A stretch of 23,669 nt of DNA from a virus: the IMG/VR virus record IMGVR_UViG_3300031784_000201, positions 1-23,669 of that record. One strand, written 5' to 3'. Below, piece after piece: positions 15,302-21,994 of this stretch. The stretch's first letter is position 1; every line of letters starts with the position of its first letter. The notes beneath the pieces were generated by a model. The model did not search any database and had not been told where the DNA came from. It saw only the letters and a program-made list of their open reading frames with translations. The translations under genes and the position numbers were made by a program.

Positions 15302-15832
15302 TCACCCTCGGAAGAGGCGGACGGCGTAGTTGGCGGCGCCGCCCATGCAGTAGGGGCCTAGGTAGGTCTGGAGCCAGGGATAGACGTCGAAGACGTTGTT
15401 GATGACGCCGCTGGTCTGGCTGGATTTGTTGTATTTGACCTTGAGTTCGCCAAGTTCCACTTGGTCGTAGATGCCGGTGGTGCCAGTGCTGCCGGTGATG
15501 GCGTCGGTGTCGTTGGCGAAGGCGCGTGCCAGCTCGTAGGTGGCGGTTTTGATGCCGTCTGGGATCAGGGTGCAGGCGAGGTCAACGCCGTCGATCGTGT
15601 AGTCCTCACGGGGCCACTTGAGGGCTTGGGTGTCGGTGCAGCGGTCGCCGTAGAAGCTGAGGGCGTCGATCCAGCGGGTGGCAGAGATTAGGGCGCGGTT
15701 CTTTTGGTCGTCGGTTTTGTCGGTCCAGGTGCTGCTGTTGGGGACCGTCTCGAAATAGGTGTTGGCTCCCGCCAGCGTCACGTACGAGTTGGCCGAGGCC
15801 CCGCTCAAGGTGGCATCAATAACTGCGGCCAC
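15302..15832 (-). CDS. Head-tail adaptor protein (176 aa)
   Basis: GTG at 15832-15830, two bases after the stop of the 64-residue gene. The N-terminus MAAVIDATLSGASANSYVTLAGANTYFETV is the hallmark of a phage adaptor family often annotated as DnaT-like or head-tail connector (gp6-like): the ASANSYVTLAeAn.YF motif is followed by helical ALISATRWIDALSFYG and the LAREFA-type helix AtYELARAFA. The helical bundle would dock under the portal ring. GTG fits the family start; no ATG with better context exists. A TAAACT element ends 21 bases before it, inside the upstream small gene. Confidence 0.83.
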   Translation of the reverse strand: MAAVIDATLSGASANSYVTLAGANTYFETVPNSSTWTDKTDDQKNRALISATRWIDALSFYGDRCTDTQALKWPREDYTIDGVDLACTLIPDGIKTATYELARAFANDTDAITGSTGTTGIYDQVELGELKVKYNKSSQTSGVINNVFDVYPWLQTYLGPYCMGGAANYAVRLFRG

Positions 15833-15834
15833 AG

Positions 15835-16029
15835 TCAGTACATCTTTTGTCTCAGTTTAGCCTCGCTCCAGCGCTGTCTTCGCTTGGGTGGGCTGCTGAG
15901 TAGAGCGGCGTGGTAAACATTGGCGCCTTGCATTTCAAGCTCGGCTTGCAATTCGGTGTGTTCGCCGTAGGGGACGTCAATAAACGAGCGGCAGTTATCC
16001 TGTAGTACGAAAAGCCGGACTACTTTCAT
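15835..16029 (-). CDS. Small protein of unknown function before adaptor (64 aa)
   Basis: ATG at 16029-16027 (MKVVRLFVLQDNCRSFIDVPYG), TGA at 15837-15835, two bases before the adaptor GTG. GGAG lies close before the ATG. An alternative TTG start at 16089 would add 20 residues with poor codon character and would overlap the plus-strand gene more deeply, so ATG is chosen. The product is basic at the C-terminus (SPPKRRQRWSEAKLRQKMY). I do not recognise the family. Its ATG shares two bases with the ATG of the opposite-strand gene at 16028, so the two genes are divergent with nested start codons. It may be co-expressed with the adaptor. Confidence 0.68.
   Translation of the reverse strand: MKVVRLFVLQDNCRSFIDVPYGEHTELQAELEMQGANVYHAALLSSPPKRRQRWSEAKLRQKMY
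15854..15859 (-). promoter_or_regulatory. -10-like element TAAACT before adaptor gene
   Basis: The minus strand reads GAGGCTAAACTGAGAC. It lies inside the last codons of the 64-residue gene (AAA CTG) and 21 bases before the adaptor GTG. The extended form GCTAAACTnAG is shared with the element before the small secreted protein gene. The coding role makes this the least certain of the exact matches. Confidence 0.35.
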
Positions 16030-16315
16030 GACTCCGCGTAAAGTTGCTGCAGAAGCCAGCCTAGAACCGCAAGAGGTCAAGGAGACCAAGGTTGCTGAGG
16101 CTTATGACTTCAGCAAAGTTCGTGACTGGGGCGTTGTTGCCAAAGAGATCAAGGCGCTCCAGGAGGCTGGGGTTAATGGCCTTGAGATTTGCGAGAAGTT
16201 GCAGGTCTCGTATGTGCTGGTGAATCAGGCGATTCTTCAGTCGTACAAGATGGTGATTGACTCGGTTGAGGGTTTTGCCCGACAAGAAAAGATGCGGTTG
16301 GGTATCGACGAGTAA
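16028..16315 (+). CDS. Small helix-turn-helix-like protein, opposite strand (95 aa)
   Basis: ATG at 16028-16030, TAA at 16313-16315. The first 30 residues (MTPRKVAAEASLEPQEVKET) are charged and probably flexible. Residues about 35-80 look like a helix-turn-helix domain: VAKEIKALQEAGVNGLEICEKLQ, cut here, where GLEICEKL, QVSY and VLVNQAILQ make the two helices and turn. It is one of only two genes on the plus strand. It diverges from the 64-residue gene with overlapping start codons (CATG) and converges with the capsid gene, sharing a bidirectional terminator. No clear Shine-Dalgarno precedes it. It could be a DNA-binding regulator of structural gene expression, but this is inference; the family is not named. 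Confidence 0.75.
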   Translation: MTPRKVAAEASLEPQEVKETKVAEAYDFSKVRDWGVVAKEIKALQEAGVNGLEICEKLQVSYVLVNQAILQSYKMVIDSVEGFARQEKMRLGIDE

Positions 16316-16316
16316 G

Positions 16317-16349
16317 AAAAAAGGGGCTCCGAAGAGCCCCTTTCCTTTT
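16317..16349. terminator. Bidirectional intrinsic terminator between capsid and plus-strand gene
   Basis: AAAGGGGCTC (16320-16329), loop CGAA, GAGCCCCTTT (16334-16343): a perfect 10-bp stem. Reading plus, TTTCCTTTT follows; reading minus, six T follow (16322-16317). It lies two bases past the plus-strand stop and 13 bases past the capsid stop, so it can end both transcripts. It would also separate capsid transcription from the connector genes that follow. Confidence 0.88.
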
Positions 16350-16361
16350 GGCCACTGCCTA

Positions 16362-17453
16362 TCAGTAGACGGTGACGTCGAAGGGGGTGTTGACCAGCAG
16401 ACGGGCCACAGGCACCTGCTTGGTGGTGGAGAACACCAGGTTCCAGTTGCCGACGGTGGTCAGCGTGGAGTTGGTGGGGTTGTCGGTGCCGCTGGCCCAC
16501 TTGGTACCGGTCACGTGGAAACCGTAGTGGTAATCCACGGCGATCACGTCCTGCATGGACAGGATGTTGCGGTCGGCGGCCAGGCGCAGGTCCTGTTGGA
16601 TGCCTTCCGAGATCACACCGGACTTGAACAGGTACACCGGGTACTTCACCAGGTGGGTGGCGGTGCCACCGGTCAGGTAGGTCAGCTGGTCGTCGATCAC
16701 CACGCGGAGACCGGCGAAGTAGGCGACTTCAGGCTGGGTGATACCCACGCCACCGCCACCCCAGGTCACGGCACCAGCGGCAGCCAGAGCGGAGGTGCTG
16801 AAGGTCAGCATCCCGACTTGCTGCAGGTAGTAAGCCACAGCGGAGTGCATGGCGATGGAGTCAAGCTCCTCGCCGCGCTCACCCAGCTTGTTCTTGGTTT
16901 TGATGACGTTGGCGACCGAGATGTAGTTCGCCTCGGTGGCGGTGGTGGTGCCGGTGGCGTCCACCTGGTTGGGGCCGAGCACGCCAGCAGCAGAAATACC
17001 ACCGAACAGACCCAGCAGTTGGGACTTCAGGGTGGAGGTCTTCAGCTTGTTGATGGCGGCGGTCAGCTGGTTGCGGACGTGAGCCAGCGGATCGGCGCCA
17101 GAGCCCAGCTTGCTGAGGTCGTCGGCGGCGTAGGCGAAACCACGATGCAGAATCGTCATGATCTGCTCGTCGGCGGTCGACTTCTGAGGGGTCAGATAGC
17201 CGAGACCGCTGGTGCCCCAGGCGGCCGAGGAGAGGATTTGCTCTTCGGTCGGGTTGATGGGATCGAAGAAGGGCACGCGCACCCGGGTGCCGCCGCTACG
17301 GGCGTCCAGGGCAGCGTTGCGTTGGATGATGCCGCTTTGGATCCACTTCGATTGCTCGAAGATGCCCTCGCTGGTGTAAGCGAGGAACTCGGGACGTGCG
17401 ACGAGATCCGACAGGAAAGTACCGCCGGAATAGTTTTCGAGAGAAGCAGCCAT
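16362..17453 (-). CDS. Major capsid protein (363 aa)
   Basis: ATG at 17453-17451 (MAASLENYSGGTFLSDLVARPEF, cut), stop at 16364-16362. TAGGAG precedes the start by 7 bases. The sequence FVAR-type opening, then GTRVRVPFFDPINPTEEQ, SAVAYYLQQVGML and GLRVVIDDQLTYL, followed by a C-terminal strand NWNLVFSTTKQVPVARLLVN, fits a HK97-fold major capsid protein of the N4-gp56 / phage capsid superfamily style (strong helical spine, then GLRVVVDD and a P-domain). Location after the scaffold gene agrees. A palindrome GCCCC ACA GGGGC sits between scaffold stop and this start. No capsid protease gene is visible, so any maturation cleavage would have to be done by something outside the window. Confidence 0.9.
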   Translation of the reverse strand: MAASLENYSGGTFLSDLVARPEFLAYTSEGIFEQSKWIQSGIIQRNAALDARSGGTRVRVPFFDPINPTEEQILSSAAWGTSGLGYLTPQKSTADEQIMTILHRGFAYAADDLSKLGSGADPLAHVRNQLTAAINKLKTSTLKSQLLGLFGGISAAGVLGPNQVDATGTTTATEANYISVANVIKTKNKLGERGEELDSIAMHSAVAYYLQQVGMLTFSTSALAAAGAVTWGGGGVGITQPEVAYFAGLRVVIDDQLTYLTGGTATHLVKYPVYLFKSGVISEGIQQDLRLAADRNILSMQDVIAVDYHYGFHVTGTKWASGTDNPTNSTLTTVGNWNLVFSTTKQVPVARLLVNTPFDVTVY

Positions 17454-17481
17454 TGTGGGCTCCTAGTGGTTTACGGGAGTT

Positions 17482-17494
17482 GCCCCACAGGGGC
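17482..17494 (-). other. Short hairpin between scaffold and capsid genes
   Basis: GCCCC ACA GGGGC on the plus strand (GCCCC TGT GGGGC on the minus) overlaps the scaffold stop codon by one base and lies 28 bases before the capsid start. The 5-bp GC stem has no T-run, so it is probably not a terminator. It could block translational read-in or stabilise the capsid mRNA 5' end. Confidence 0.4.
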
Positions 17495-18201
17495 TAGATG
17501 CCGGCTTCCGCTTTCAACAACCTGGCTTTGTCGGGATCCTTGCTAAGAAGGATCATTTGCTGGGTTACGTTCCAGCTGTCCTTAGACCAGGGGTTGGCTT
17601 GGCCGGGGAGGGCGGTGGCGCGGGCACTGCCCGTGACACCCATTCCAGCGCGGTTACTTGCAGCGAAATGATGCTCGTAACCACTGCCGGGATTTTTCAA
17701 GTTGGCGATATACTCGCCAACCGGAACTTCAATGCCTCCAACAACAGCCACAGGCTGACCGTCTTTGGCACGAAGGTTCTCTTGCAATAAACGATACAGC
17801 TGATCGGGTGCCAGCGCACCAGCGTGGGACAGTTGTGCGATGGCGGCCGATTTCACCTGTTCTTGTGTAAATCCTTGGCGGATTTCGTTGACTTCGGCTT
17901 CTTTGGCGGCCAACTGTTGCTTGAGGTCAGCAACAGTTTGCTGGGCTTCTTCCCAGAGGGTTTTGTACTCGCCAGACTCGGCCAATTTGGCGGTTTTGGC
18001 TTGTTCTTGGGCAGCCTTGATTTCTTCGAGCTGCTTCTGCAGGGTTTCGCGGTTTTCGCGGTCCTTACGGCGCTCGGCGATAAGCTCCGCGTTTTTGGCC
18101 TTGACAAGTTCCAGTTGGGTGGCCAGATCGGAGCTTTCAGCCACAGGCTGAGGCGCAACAGGCTCCACAGGAGTGGCTGCTGCTTGCTGTTCTTCAGGCA
18201 C
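17494..18201 (-). CDS. Scaffolding protein (235 aa)
   Basis: GTG start at 18201-18199 (MPEEQQAAATPVEPVAPQPV), stop TAG at 17496-17494. The acidic, Pro/Ala-rich N-terminus, the long coiled coil at about 25-110 (LELVKAKNAELIAERRKDRE, LQKQLEEIKAAQEQAKTAKL, DLKQQLAAKEAEVNEIRQGF) and the helical basic C-terminus are typical of phage scaffolds. Placement just upstream of the capsid gene is canonical. Scaffold guides procapsid assembly and is then lost. The C-terminal NPWSKDSWNVTQQMILLSKDP is a motif I have seen in scaffolds of siphoviruses, and it probably binds the capsid protein. A TAAACT element lies 25 bases before the start. Confidence 0.85.
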   Translation of the reverse strand: MPEEQQAAATPVEPVAPQPVAESSDLATQLELVKAKNAELIAERRKDRENRETLQKQLEEIKAAQEQAKTAKLAESGEYKTLWEEAQQTVADLKQQLAAKEAEVNEIRQGFTQEQVKSAAIAQLSHAGALAPDQLYRLLQENLRAKDGQPVAVVGGIEVPVGEYIANLKNPGSGYEHHFAASNRAGMGVTGSARATALPGQANPWSKDSWNVTQQMILLSKDPDKARLLKAEAGI

Positions 18202-18226
18202 GATTGTGTACTACTTGGACGGTCTT

Positions 18227-18232
18227 AGTTTA
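18227..18232 (-). promoter_or_regulatory. -10-like element TAAACT before scaffold gene
   Basis: The minus strand reads CTTGTAAACTAAGACC, 25 bases before the GTG at 18201. The core TAAACTAAG is identical to that before the secreted-protein gene at 23549-23554. No -35 with 15-19 base spacing was seen. This site could start a scaffold-capsid transcript ending at the terminator at 16317. Confidence 0.48.
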
Positions 18233-18243
18233 CAAGAAGAGAG

Positions 18244-19116
18244 TTAATACGTGCCATCGTCAAATTCGGCGGTGGACGACACTGAGACTTGCCCGTCTAC
18301 AACAGTGATGTTGGTGCCGGCGGTGACGGTTGCGTTGGTGCCTGGGTCGCCGCGGGGGATGGTGAAATTCAACGTGGCGGCTGTAGACGTGCCGCTGTTG
18401 GTGACGATGACGCCGGTGCCGGGGCTGCCGGTGTTGACGGCTCCAATCGTGATGGTGGCGGCAGTGCCCGGGTCGCCTTGGGGACCTTGGGCGCCAGTGG
18501 CTCCTGTGGGGCCGGCAGGACCTTGGGGACCGGTATCGCCCTGTTCGCCTTGGGGTCCTTCAGGACCAGTCGCGCCAGTTGGACCGGCGGGGCCGGTGTC
18601 GCCTTGTGGTCCGGCTGGTCCTTGAGGTCCGGTGGCGCCTTGGGGACCGGTTGCACCAGTAGGTCCTTGGGGGCCGGTGGCGCCTGTTGCACCAGTTGCT
18701 CCAGTTGGGCCGGTGGCGCCAACGTCGCCGCGGGGGATGGTGAAATTGAAGATTGCGGCACTTTCGGTGCCGGTGTTGGTGACGCTGGCGCTAGTGCCGG
18801 GGGCGCCAGTTGTTGTGGCACCAACGGTGATGGTGGCGCCGCTACCGCCTCCGCCGCCAGGCAATGCTCCGCCGATTGTCAGACCCGTCACTTGCGTGCG
18901 GGTGACAAGTTCCATGCCGTCGCCCCAGCCGGCTTCGGTTTTGGGGCCGTACAGCGTTAGTGGGTCGGTTTGGATGTACCAGTCGCCGAGTTTTCCGGTG
19001 GAGGCGGAAGGGGTGTCGGTGCCGGATTTGATGCTGTTGAGGCGGCTGACCTTTTTGGTGAGGCGCACCAGGGCGGTGACTTGAGCAAGGGTGAGTTGCT
19101 CGTTTTTGGTGGCCAT
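18244..19116 (-). CDS. Collagen-like phage structural protein (290 aa)
   Basis: ATG at 19116-19114 overlaps the portal stop by one base (TAATG). The N-terminus ([22 protein letters not shown]) is a helical anchor, then [20 protein letters not shown]. Residues 130-219 are 30 uninterrupted Gly-X-Y triplets of the GAT/GPQ/GPT type, which form a collagen-like triple helix. The triplets are flanked by two copies of a beta segment, at 94-131 and 220-257, each ending FNFTIPRGD. The C-terminus is [18 protein letters not shown]. Being between portal and scaffold, it is more likely a head fibre or decoration protein than a tail fibre. This placement is seen, the function inferred. No cysteine is present to lock the trimer. 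Confidence 0.83.
   Translation of the reverse strand: MATKNEQLTLAQVTALVRLTKKVSRLNSIKSGTDTPSASTGKLGDWYIQTDPLTLYGPKTEAGWGDGMELVTRTQVTGLTIGGALPGGGGGSGATITVGATTTGAPGTSASVTNTGTESAAIFNFTIPRGDVGATGPTGATGATGATGPQGPTGATGPQGATGPQGPAGPQGDTGPAGPTGATGPEGPQGEQGDTGPQGPAGPTGATGAQGPQGDPGTAATITIGAVNTGSPGTGVIVTNSGTSTAATLNFTIPRGDPGTNATVTAGTNITVVDGQVSVSSTAEFDDGTY
18346..18747 (-). repeat. Duplicated segment flanking the collagen repeat
   Basis: The two copies of the FNFTIPRGD-ending beta segment share a 24-base identical DNA stretch at 18346-18369 and 18724-18747. DNA identity at this level, with the surrounding protein segments only partly alike, suggests a duplication with gene conversion or selection on the DNA. 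The Gly-X-Y array lies between the copies. Confidence 0.75.
18460..18729 (-). repeat. Collagen-type Gly-X-Y array (30 triplets)
   Basis: This encodes residues 130-219 as [12 protein letters not shown] and so on to GDP GTA, with glycine at every third position and no break. Codons are near-repetitive, so length may vary among relatives by slippage or recombination. Confidence 0.9.
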
Positions 19117-20594
19117 TAGCGGGAGAGCAGCTCGATCAGGCGGTCAACACGGTCGGGATTCATTTCGGCACGCTCCTCCATGTCCTCTTCGCCGGTGTTT
19201 TCGTTGGCTTCCACCAGCTCGGTGGCGTCCATCTCGGCGGCTTCGGCCTCGTCTTCGATGTTGATGTTGTCCGGCAGGACTTCGCCGCGACGCAGGATCT
19301 CCAGCAGCATCGCGTCGCTGATCTTGCCCATCTGGTTGAGTTGGGTCAAAACAGAGACGTCTTGGCCGATCAGGCGGTAGTAGTCGAAGTCGCGGTCGAT
19401 CGTGATCTCGGGTGGCTCCATGCCCACGTACTCGGCGGCGAAACCGAACGCCTGGTTGAGGGCGCTTTCCAGTTCTTGGCTGATGATCGAGAGCACGCTG
19501 TTGGATTGGGCTTGGTCGATGCGCTTGGCCTCGGCAGACTCGGCCACAAACTTCTGGCCGAAGAGTTTGGTGACGCCCAGCGTCGACATTTGTTGCTCCA
19601 GGGACTGGAGTTCGGCCATTTGGGCGTCGAAACTGGTGGCGTCGGCTTGCACGTAGTACGCCTTGTTGCCCGGTTGCATGGCGATGGCGTAGTTGACGCC
19701 CATCGTTGCGCTGCCGGTGGTGTCGTCCCAGCCCTCAAGGACGAGGGTGGGCATTGCGGCGATATGCAGAGCGTGAATAAGGTCGGCTTGGCGTTGGTAG
19801 TGGGTGATGTTGAGGTTGGCGATGTCGAGCAGTGGCGGCTGAGAGCGCAACATGCCGCGGCGATTGCTGTAGATCGGCACCAGTGGGATAGCGTCGAGGC
19901 TGTAGCCGCCGGTTTCGCTGAACTCCACGACGTCTTGGCCCAGCGTGTACAGGTCGTATTTGCCGGGGTAGATCACCCGCATTTGCTCGATTTGCTCCTC
20001 GCCAAAGTCGTTGAGGGGGCGGGTTGTGTACTCGTGGATGCGGACTTGCACCAGGGGGGAGCCAGGCATCGTGCTCTCCTGGCGCCAACCCCAAATCTGG
20101 GGAGCGTCTACGTGAATGAAGTAAGGGCGGCGGCCTTGGGCGCGTTCCTCTGCCAAGTTACGGGCACCCATCGCTGCGGGATAGTCCACAAGGATGGCGC
20201 TATGGCCGAAGGTCAGGCTGCTTACCAACGCACGCCGTGCGTACTCGTTGATGTTGGAGCCCAAGCCGTCAATGTTTTGGGCGAGTTCCAGCCAGTAGGG
20301 GTCACCTTCGATGTGGATGGGTTTACGGAGGATGGCGCCAGCAGCGGTTTCGATTAGGCGGCTGGTGTAGGGGCTCAGGACGCTGCGGTCGACGCGGGTT
20401 TGGTAGGCGTCGTCGTCTTCGCGTGGTTCTTGCGGCAGATATGTTTCGCTCAGGTCGCGGATATAGTTCGTGCCGCGGGTGACGGCGGCCATCACCTGCC
20501 AATCCGGCATCATCGCAATTACGTCCAGGCTGCGGACGAACGGCGACTCGCTGACTACAGCTCCAGTCGGTGGGATGTTGGCGCTGTAGACCAC
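19116..20594 (-). CDS. Portal protein, DUF4055-type (492 aa)
   Basis: GTG start at 20594-20592 with GGAG nine bases before it, stop at 19118-19116. The product ([20 protein letters not shown]) has the length and pattern of the DUF4055 portal group: an N-terminal ANYLPQEP-type loop ([21 protein letters not shown]), [15 protein letters not shown], then long helical parts ([20 protein letters not shown], cut), a barrel region and an acidic C-terminus ([20 protein letters not shown]). The dodecameric portal forms the DNA channel and docks the terminase. Its neighbours are a small plus-strand gene upstream and the collagen-like gene downstream, to which it is coupled. There is no protease domain fused to it. 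Confidence 0.88.
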   Translation of the reverse strand: MVYSANIPPTGAVVSESPFVRSLDVIAMMPDWQVMAAVTRGTNYIRDLSETYLPQEPREDDDAYQTRVDRSVLSPYTSRLIETAAGAILRKPIHIEGDPYWLELAQNIDGLGSNINEYARRALVSSLTFGHSAILVDYPAAMGARNLAEERAQGRRPYFIHVDAPQIWGWRQESTMPGSPLVQVRIHEYTTRPLNDFGEEQIEQMRVIYPGKYDLYTLGQDVVEFSETGGYSLDAIPLVPIYSNRRGMLRSQPPLLDIANLNITHYQRQADLIHALHIAAMPTLVLEGWDDTTGSATMGVNYAIAMQPGNKAYYVQADATSFDAQMAELQSLEQQMSTLGVTKLFGQKFVAESAEAKRIDQAQSNSVLSIISQELESALNQAFGFAAEYVGMEPPEITIDRDFDYYRLIGQDVSVLTQLNQMGKISDAMLLEILRRGEVLPDNINIEDEAEAAEMDATELVEANENTGEEDMEERAEMNPDRVDRLIELLSR

Positions 20595-20646
20595 GGCTTG
20601 ACTCCTACTTTGTACCTATTTTGGCAGTGAACGCGGCAACCTTACC

Positions 20647-20835
20647 GTGCGTGAGTGGAATACGCCCGTACGAGAGCCGTGGAATCCGGTTATTCACCAG
20701 TGTTTGCGGGCTATTGATGAGCACATGCGCCAGTACATGAAGAGTGGGAATGTTTGGCACTTGGAGAAAGCTGATGGACTCAGAAAATATGTCAAAGAGT
20801 TGAAAATGTGGATTCATAAAGTTGAAGGTAGGTAG
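20647..20835 (+). CDS. Small helical protein on the plus strand (62 aa)
   Basis: GTG at 20647-20649 (MREWNTPVREPWNPVIHQCL), stop TAG at 20833-20835. No other start exists in the open frame and no clear ribosome site is seen. The middle and end (HMRQYMKSGNVWHLEKADGL, RKYVKELKMWIHKVEGR) form a charged, Trp-rich helical protein that resembles short conserved hypothetical proteins of cyanophages and cyanobacteria; I cannot name a family. Its stop directly abuts the stop of the minus-strand 91-residue gene, without a terminator between. It is divergent from the portal gene across a 52-base gap with no standard promoter. Codon use and the clean protein pattern support a real gene. Confidence 0.68.
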   Translation: MREWNTPVREPWNPVIHQCLRAIDEHMRQYMKSGNVWHLEKADGLRKYVKELKMWIHKVEGR

Positions 20836-21111
20836 TCACCATTTGACCTTGTTTGCCCAGTAAGCGGCGGACATTTTGCCTTTGGCGATATTTTGGGCGT
20901 GACGAGCTTTGAATGATGCCCTTCTGGCCTTGTCTGCTGCTGACTCTCCTTTTTGTGCTGGTGAGCCAGATACGCCTTGCTGGCCGAAACGGATAAGTTT
21001 CACCTGGTCGCCTTCTTTGGCGAGTACCACGTGGGATTTTTTCGGGTGGTTGGGCGTGCGCTTGGGTTTGTTGTAGCCGGCAAATTTCTCGCCGCGGTAT
21101 TCAATCGTCAT
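20836..21111 (-). CDS. Small basic phage protein (91 aa)
   Basis: ATG at 21111-21109 (MTIEYRGEKFAGYNKPKRTP) with GAGGA before it, overlapping the stop of the 66-residue gene by 11 bases. A longer frame from 21258 is rejected, because its first 49 residues are a shadow of that gene. The sequence holds HVVLAKEGDQVKLIRFGQQG, then GESAADKARRASFKARHAQN, ending MSAAYWANKVKW. The pattern KLIRFG...RR.SFkaRH......AYW..K.KW recurs in short proteins of many cyanophages and other aquatic phages. The role is unknown; possibly a virion or packaging accessory protein. Confidence 0.82.
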   Translation of the reverse strand: MTIEYRGEKFAGYNKPKRTPNHPKKSHVVLAKEGDQVKLIRFGQQGVSGSPAQKGESAADKARRASFKARHAQNIAKGKMSAAYWANKVKW

Positions 21112-21301
21112 CTTCGTCTTCCTCGTCGTCGGGGTCGGCGATTGGCACCAGGATTTCGATGCCGTGTGCCAGCATCGTAATGAAGCCGCCCAAAGTCTCG
21201 GGTTTGGAAGGCGTTTTGAAGACGAAGGTGGCGTTCGTGGTGCCCTCTTCGCCGTCAATTTCGATGTGAAGGCAGCTGCCAGTAATGGTTTGGATGGTCA
21301 T
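21101..21301 (-). CDS. Small protein with acidic tail (66 aa)
   Basis: ATG at 21301-21299 overlaps the 116-residue gene stop by one base (TGATG). It reads MTIQTITGSCLHIEIDGEEG, then ATFVFKTPSKPETLGGFITM, and ends in ADPDDEEDEDDD (ten of the last eleven residues acidic). The N-terminal part looks like a small beta fold. The acidic tail may bind the basic proteins encoded next door, an inference from charge only. The family is not recognised. It lies in the packed cluster between terminase and portal. Confidence 0.75.
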   Translation of the reverse strand: MTIQTITGSCLHIEIDGEEGTTNATFVFKTPSKPETLGGFITMLAHGIEILVPIADPDDEEDEDDD

Positions 21302-21651
21302 CAGCCGTGATAAGCGACGGCGATGTGGGGAACAACGCTGGGCGTTCCAGAGCTGATGGAGGCAATACGCATACGGATCTTGGCGGCAGGTTTGCCGTCG
21401 TAGAAGTAAACGTATTGACCGTTGGAGTTGATGGTTTTGCTGCTATCAATGGTGAACCAGTTGCCGTTGCCGTTGAAGCTGCATTCCAGGGCAAGTTGGA
21501 AGTTGGCGCCGCCGGTCACGGTTGCGGCGAAGGTATAGCTACTGGATTGGGCATGGACTTCCATCCACTGATCCACGGCGGTCATTGTGGCGCCAGTGAA
21601 CTCGACCACGTTTGTGAAGCGGTCGACGGCGGTGTTGGCAACGGCGGCCAT
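21301..21651 (-). CDS. Beta-rich small protein, possible decoration protein (116 aa)
   Basis: ATG at 21651-21649, two bases after the previous stop (TAGCCATGG). The sequence MAAVANTAVDRFTNVVEFTG, then QWMEVHAQSSSYTFAATVTG, ALECSFNGNGNWFTIDSSKT and the end VVPHIAVAYHG alternate strands and loops, suggesting a beta sandwich or jelly roll. Such proteins in the terminase-portal region are often head decoration or fibre-like subunits. No family is named. It is coupled to the next gene by TGATG. Confidence 0.74.
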   Translation of the reverse strand: MAAVANTAVDRFTNVVEFTGATMTAVDQWMEVHAQSSSYTFAATVTGGANFQLALECSFNGNGNWFTIDSSKTINSNGQYVYFYDGKPAAKIRMRIASISSGTPSVVPHIAVAYHG

Positions 21652-21653
21652 GG

Positions 21654-21809
21654 CTATTTGCTCCGTTTTTTGGCGGTTTTGGCCGCGGCTTTGAAGGCGG
21701 CGGCGGTTGGGGCACCCTTGGTTCCAGGCTTACGCATCTTTTCGCCGCTGCCGGCGGCGATGCGCTTGCGCTTGGCTTGGATGTTGCTGTAAAGACCGCG
21801 TTTGGCCAT
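21654..21809 (-). CDS. Very basic small protein (51 aa)
   Basis: ATG at 21809-21807 overlaps the previous stop by one base (TGATG); TAG at 21656-21654. The product MAKRGLYSNIQAKRKRIAAG continues GSGEKMRKPGTKGAPTAAAF and ends KKRSK. Of 51 residues 16 are Lys or Arg and one is acidic, about +15 net. The GLYSNI.AKR.RI..GSGE.MR.PG.KGAPT pattern recurs in short proteins of many aquatic phages, next to terminase or portal genes. It probably binds DNA or the acidic surface of head proteins; function is not established. It is too short for default gene finding but clear in context. Confidence 0.85.
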   Translation of the reverse strand: MAKRGLYSNIQAKRKRIAAGSGEKMRKPGTKGAPTAAAFKAAAKTAKKRSK

Positions 21810-21991
21810 CACTTCTTACCTTTTTTGGTGGGTTTTTTGCGTGCCATGCCGGCTTCGCTCATGGCGATGGCGATGGCTTGCTTGCGGCTCTTCACTTTTT
21901 GGCCCGAGCTCGACTTCAGTGCGCCTGATTTGTACTCAGACATCACTTTTTCCACCTTTTTCTGGGCTTTGGTGGGCTTTTTTGCGGCCAT
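21809..21991 (-). CDS. Basic DUF6496-type small protein (60 aa)
   Basis: ATG at 21991-21989, TGA at 21811-21809. It reads MAAKKPTKAQKKVEKVMSEY then KSGALKSSSGQKVKSRKQAI and AIAMSEAGMARKKPTKKGKK. The core VM.EYKSG.LKSSSG.KVKSRKQAIAIAMSEAG is the well-known pattern of the DUF6496 family, found in many phages and bacteria. Nineteen of 60 residues are Lys or Arg and three are acidic. Its function is unknown. It lies 18 bases after terminase, with a perfect palindrome in the gap. Confidence 0.88.
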   Translation of the reverse strand: MAAKKPTKAQKKVEKVMSEYKSGALKSSSGQKVKSRKQAIAIAMSEAGMARKKPTKKGKK

Positions 21992-21994
21992 CTT

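Noticed and set aside
16027-16089. Longer form of the 64-residue gene from a TTG at 16089
   Set aside because: The added 20 residues are the antisense of the plus-strand gene's N-terminus; ATG at 16029 has GGAG nearby.
16257-17546. 429-residue plus-strand open frame opposite the major capsid gene
   Set aside because: Shadow of the capsid gene; it crosses the terminator at 16317-16349 and has no recognisable domain.
19341-20357. 338-residue plus-strand open frame opposite the portal gene
   Set aside because: Shadow of the portal gene with typical antisense composition and no domain.
20595-20646. Possible plus-strand promoter TTGACT...TATTTT in the portal divergent gap
   Set aside because: The spacing is about 13 bases, too short for a standard sigma-70 type promoter.
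21112-21258. Longer form of the 91-residue gene starting at 21258
   Set aside because: The added residues are an out-of-frame reading of the 66-residue gene; the internal ATG has a good ribosome site.
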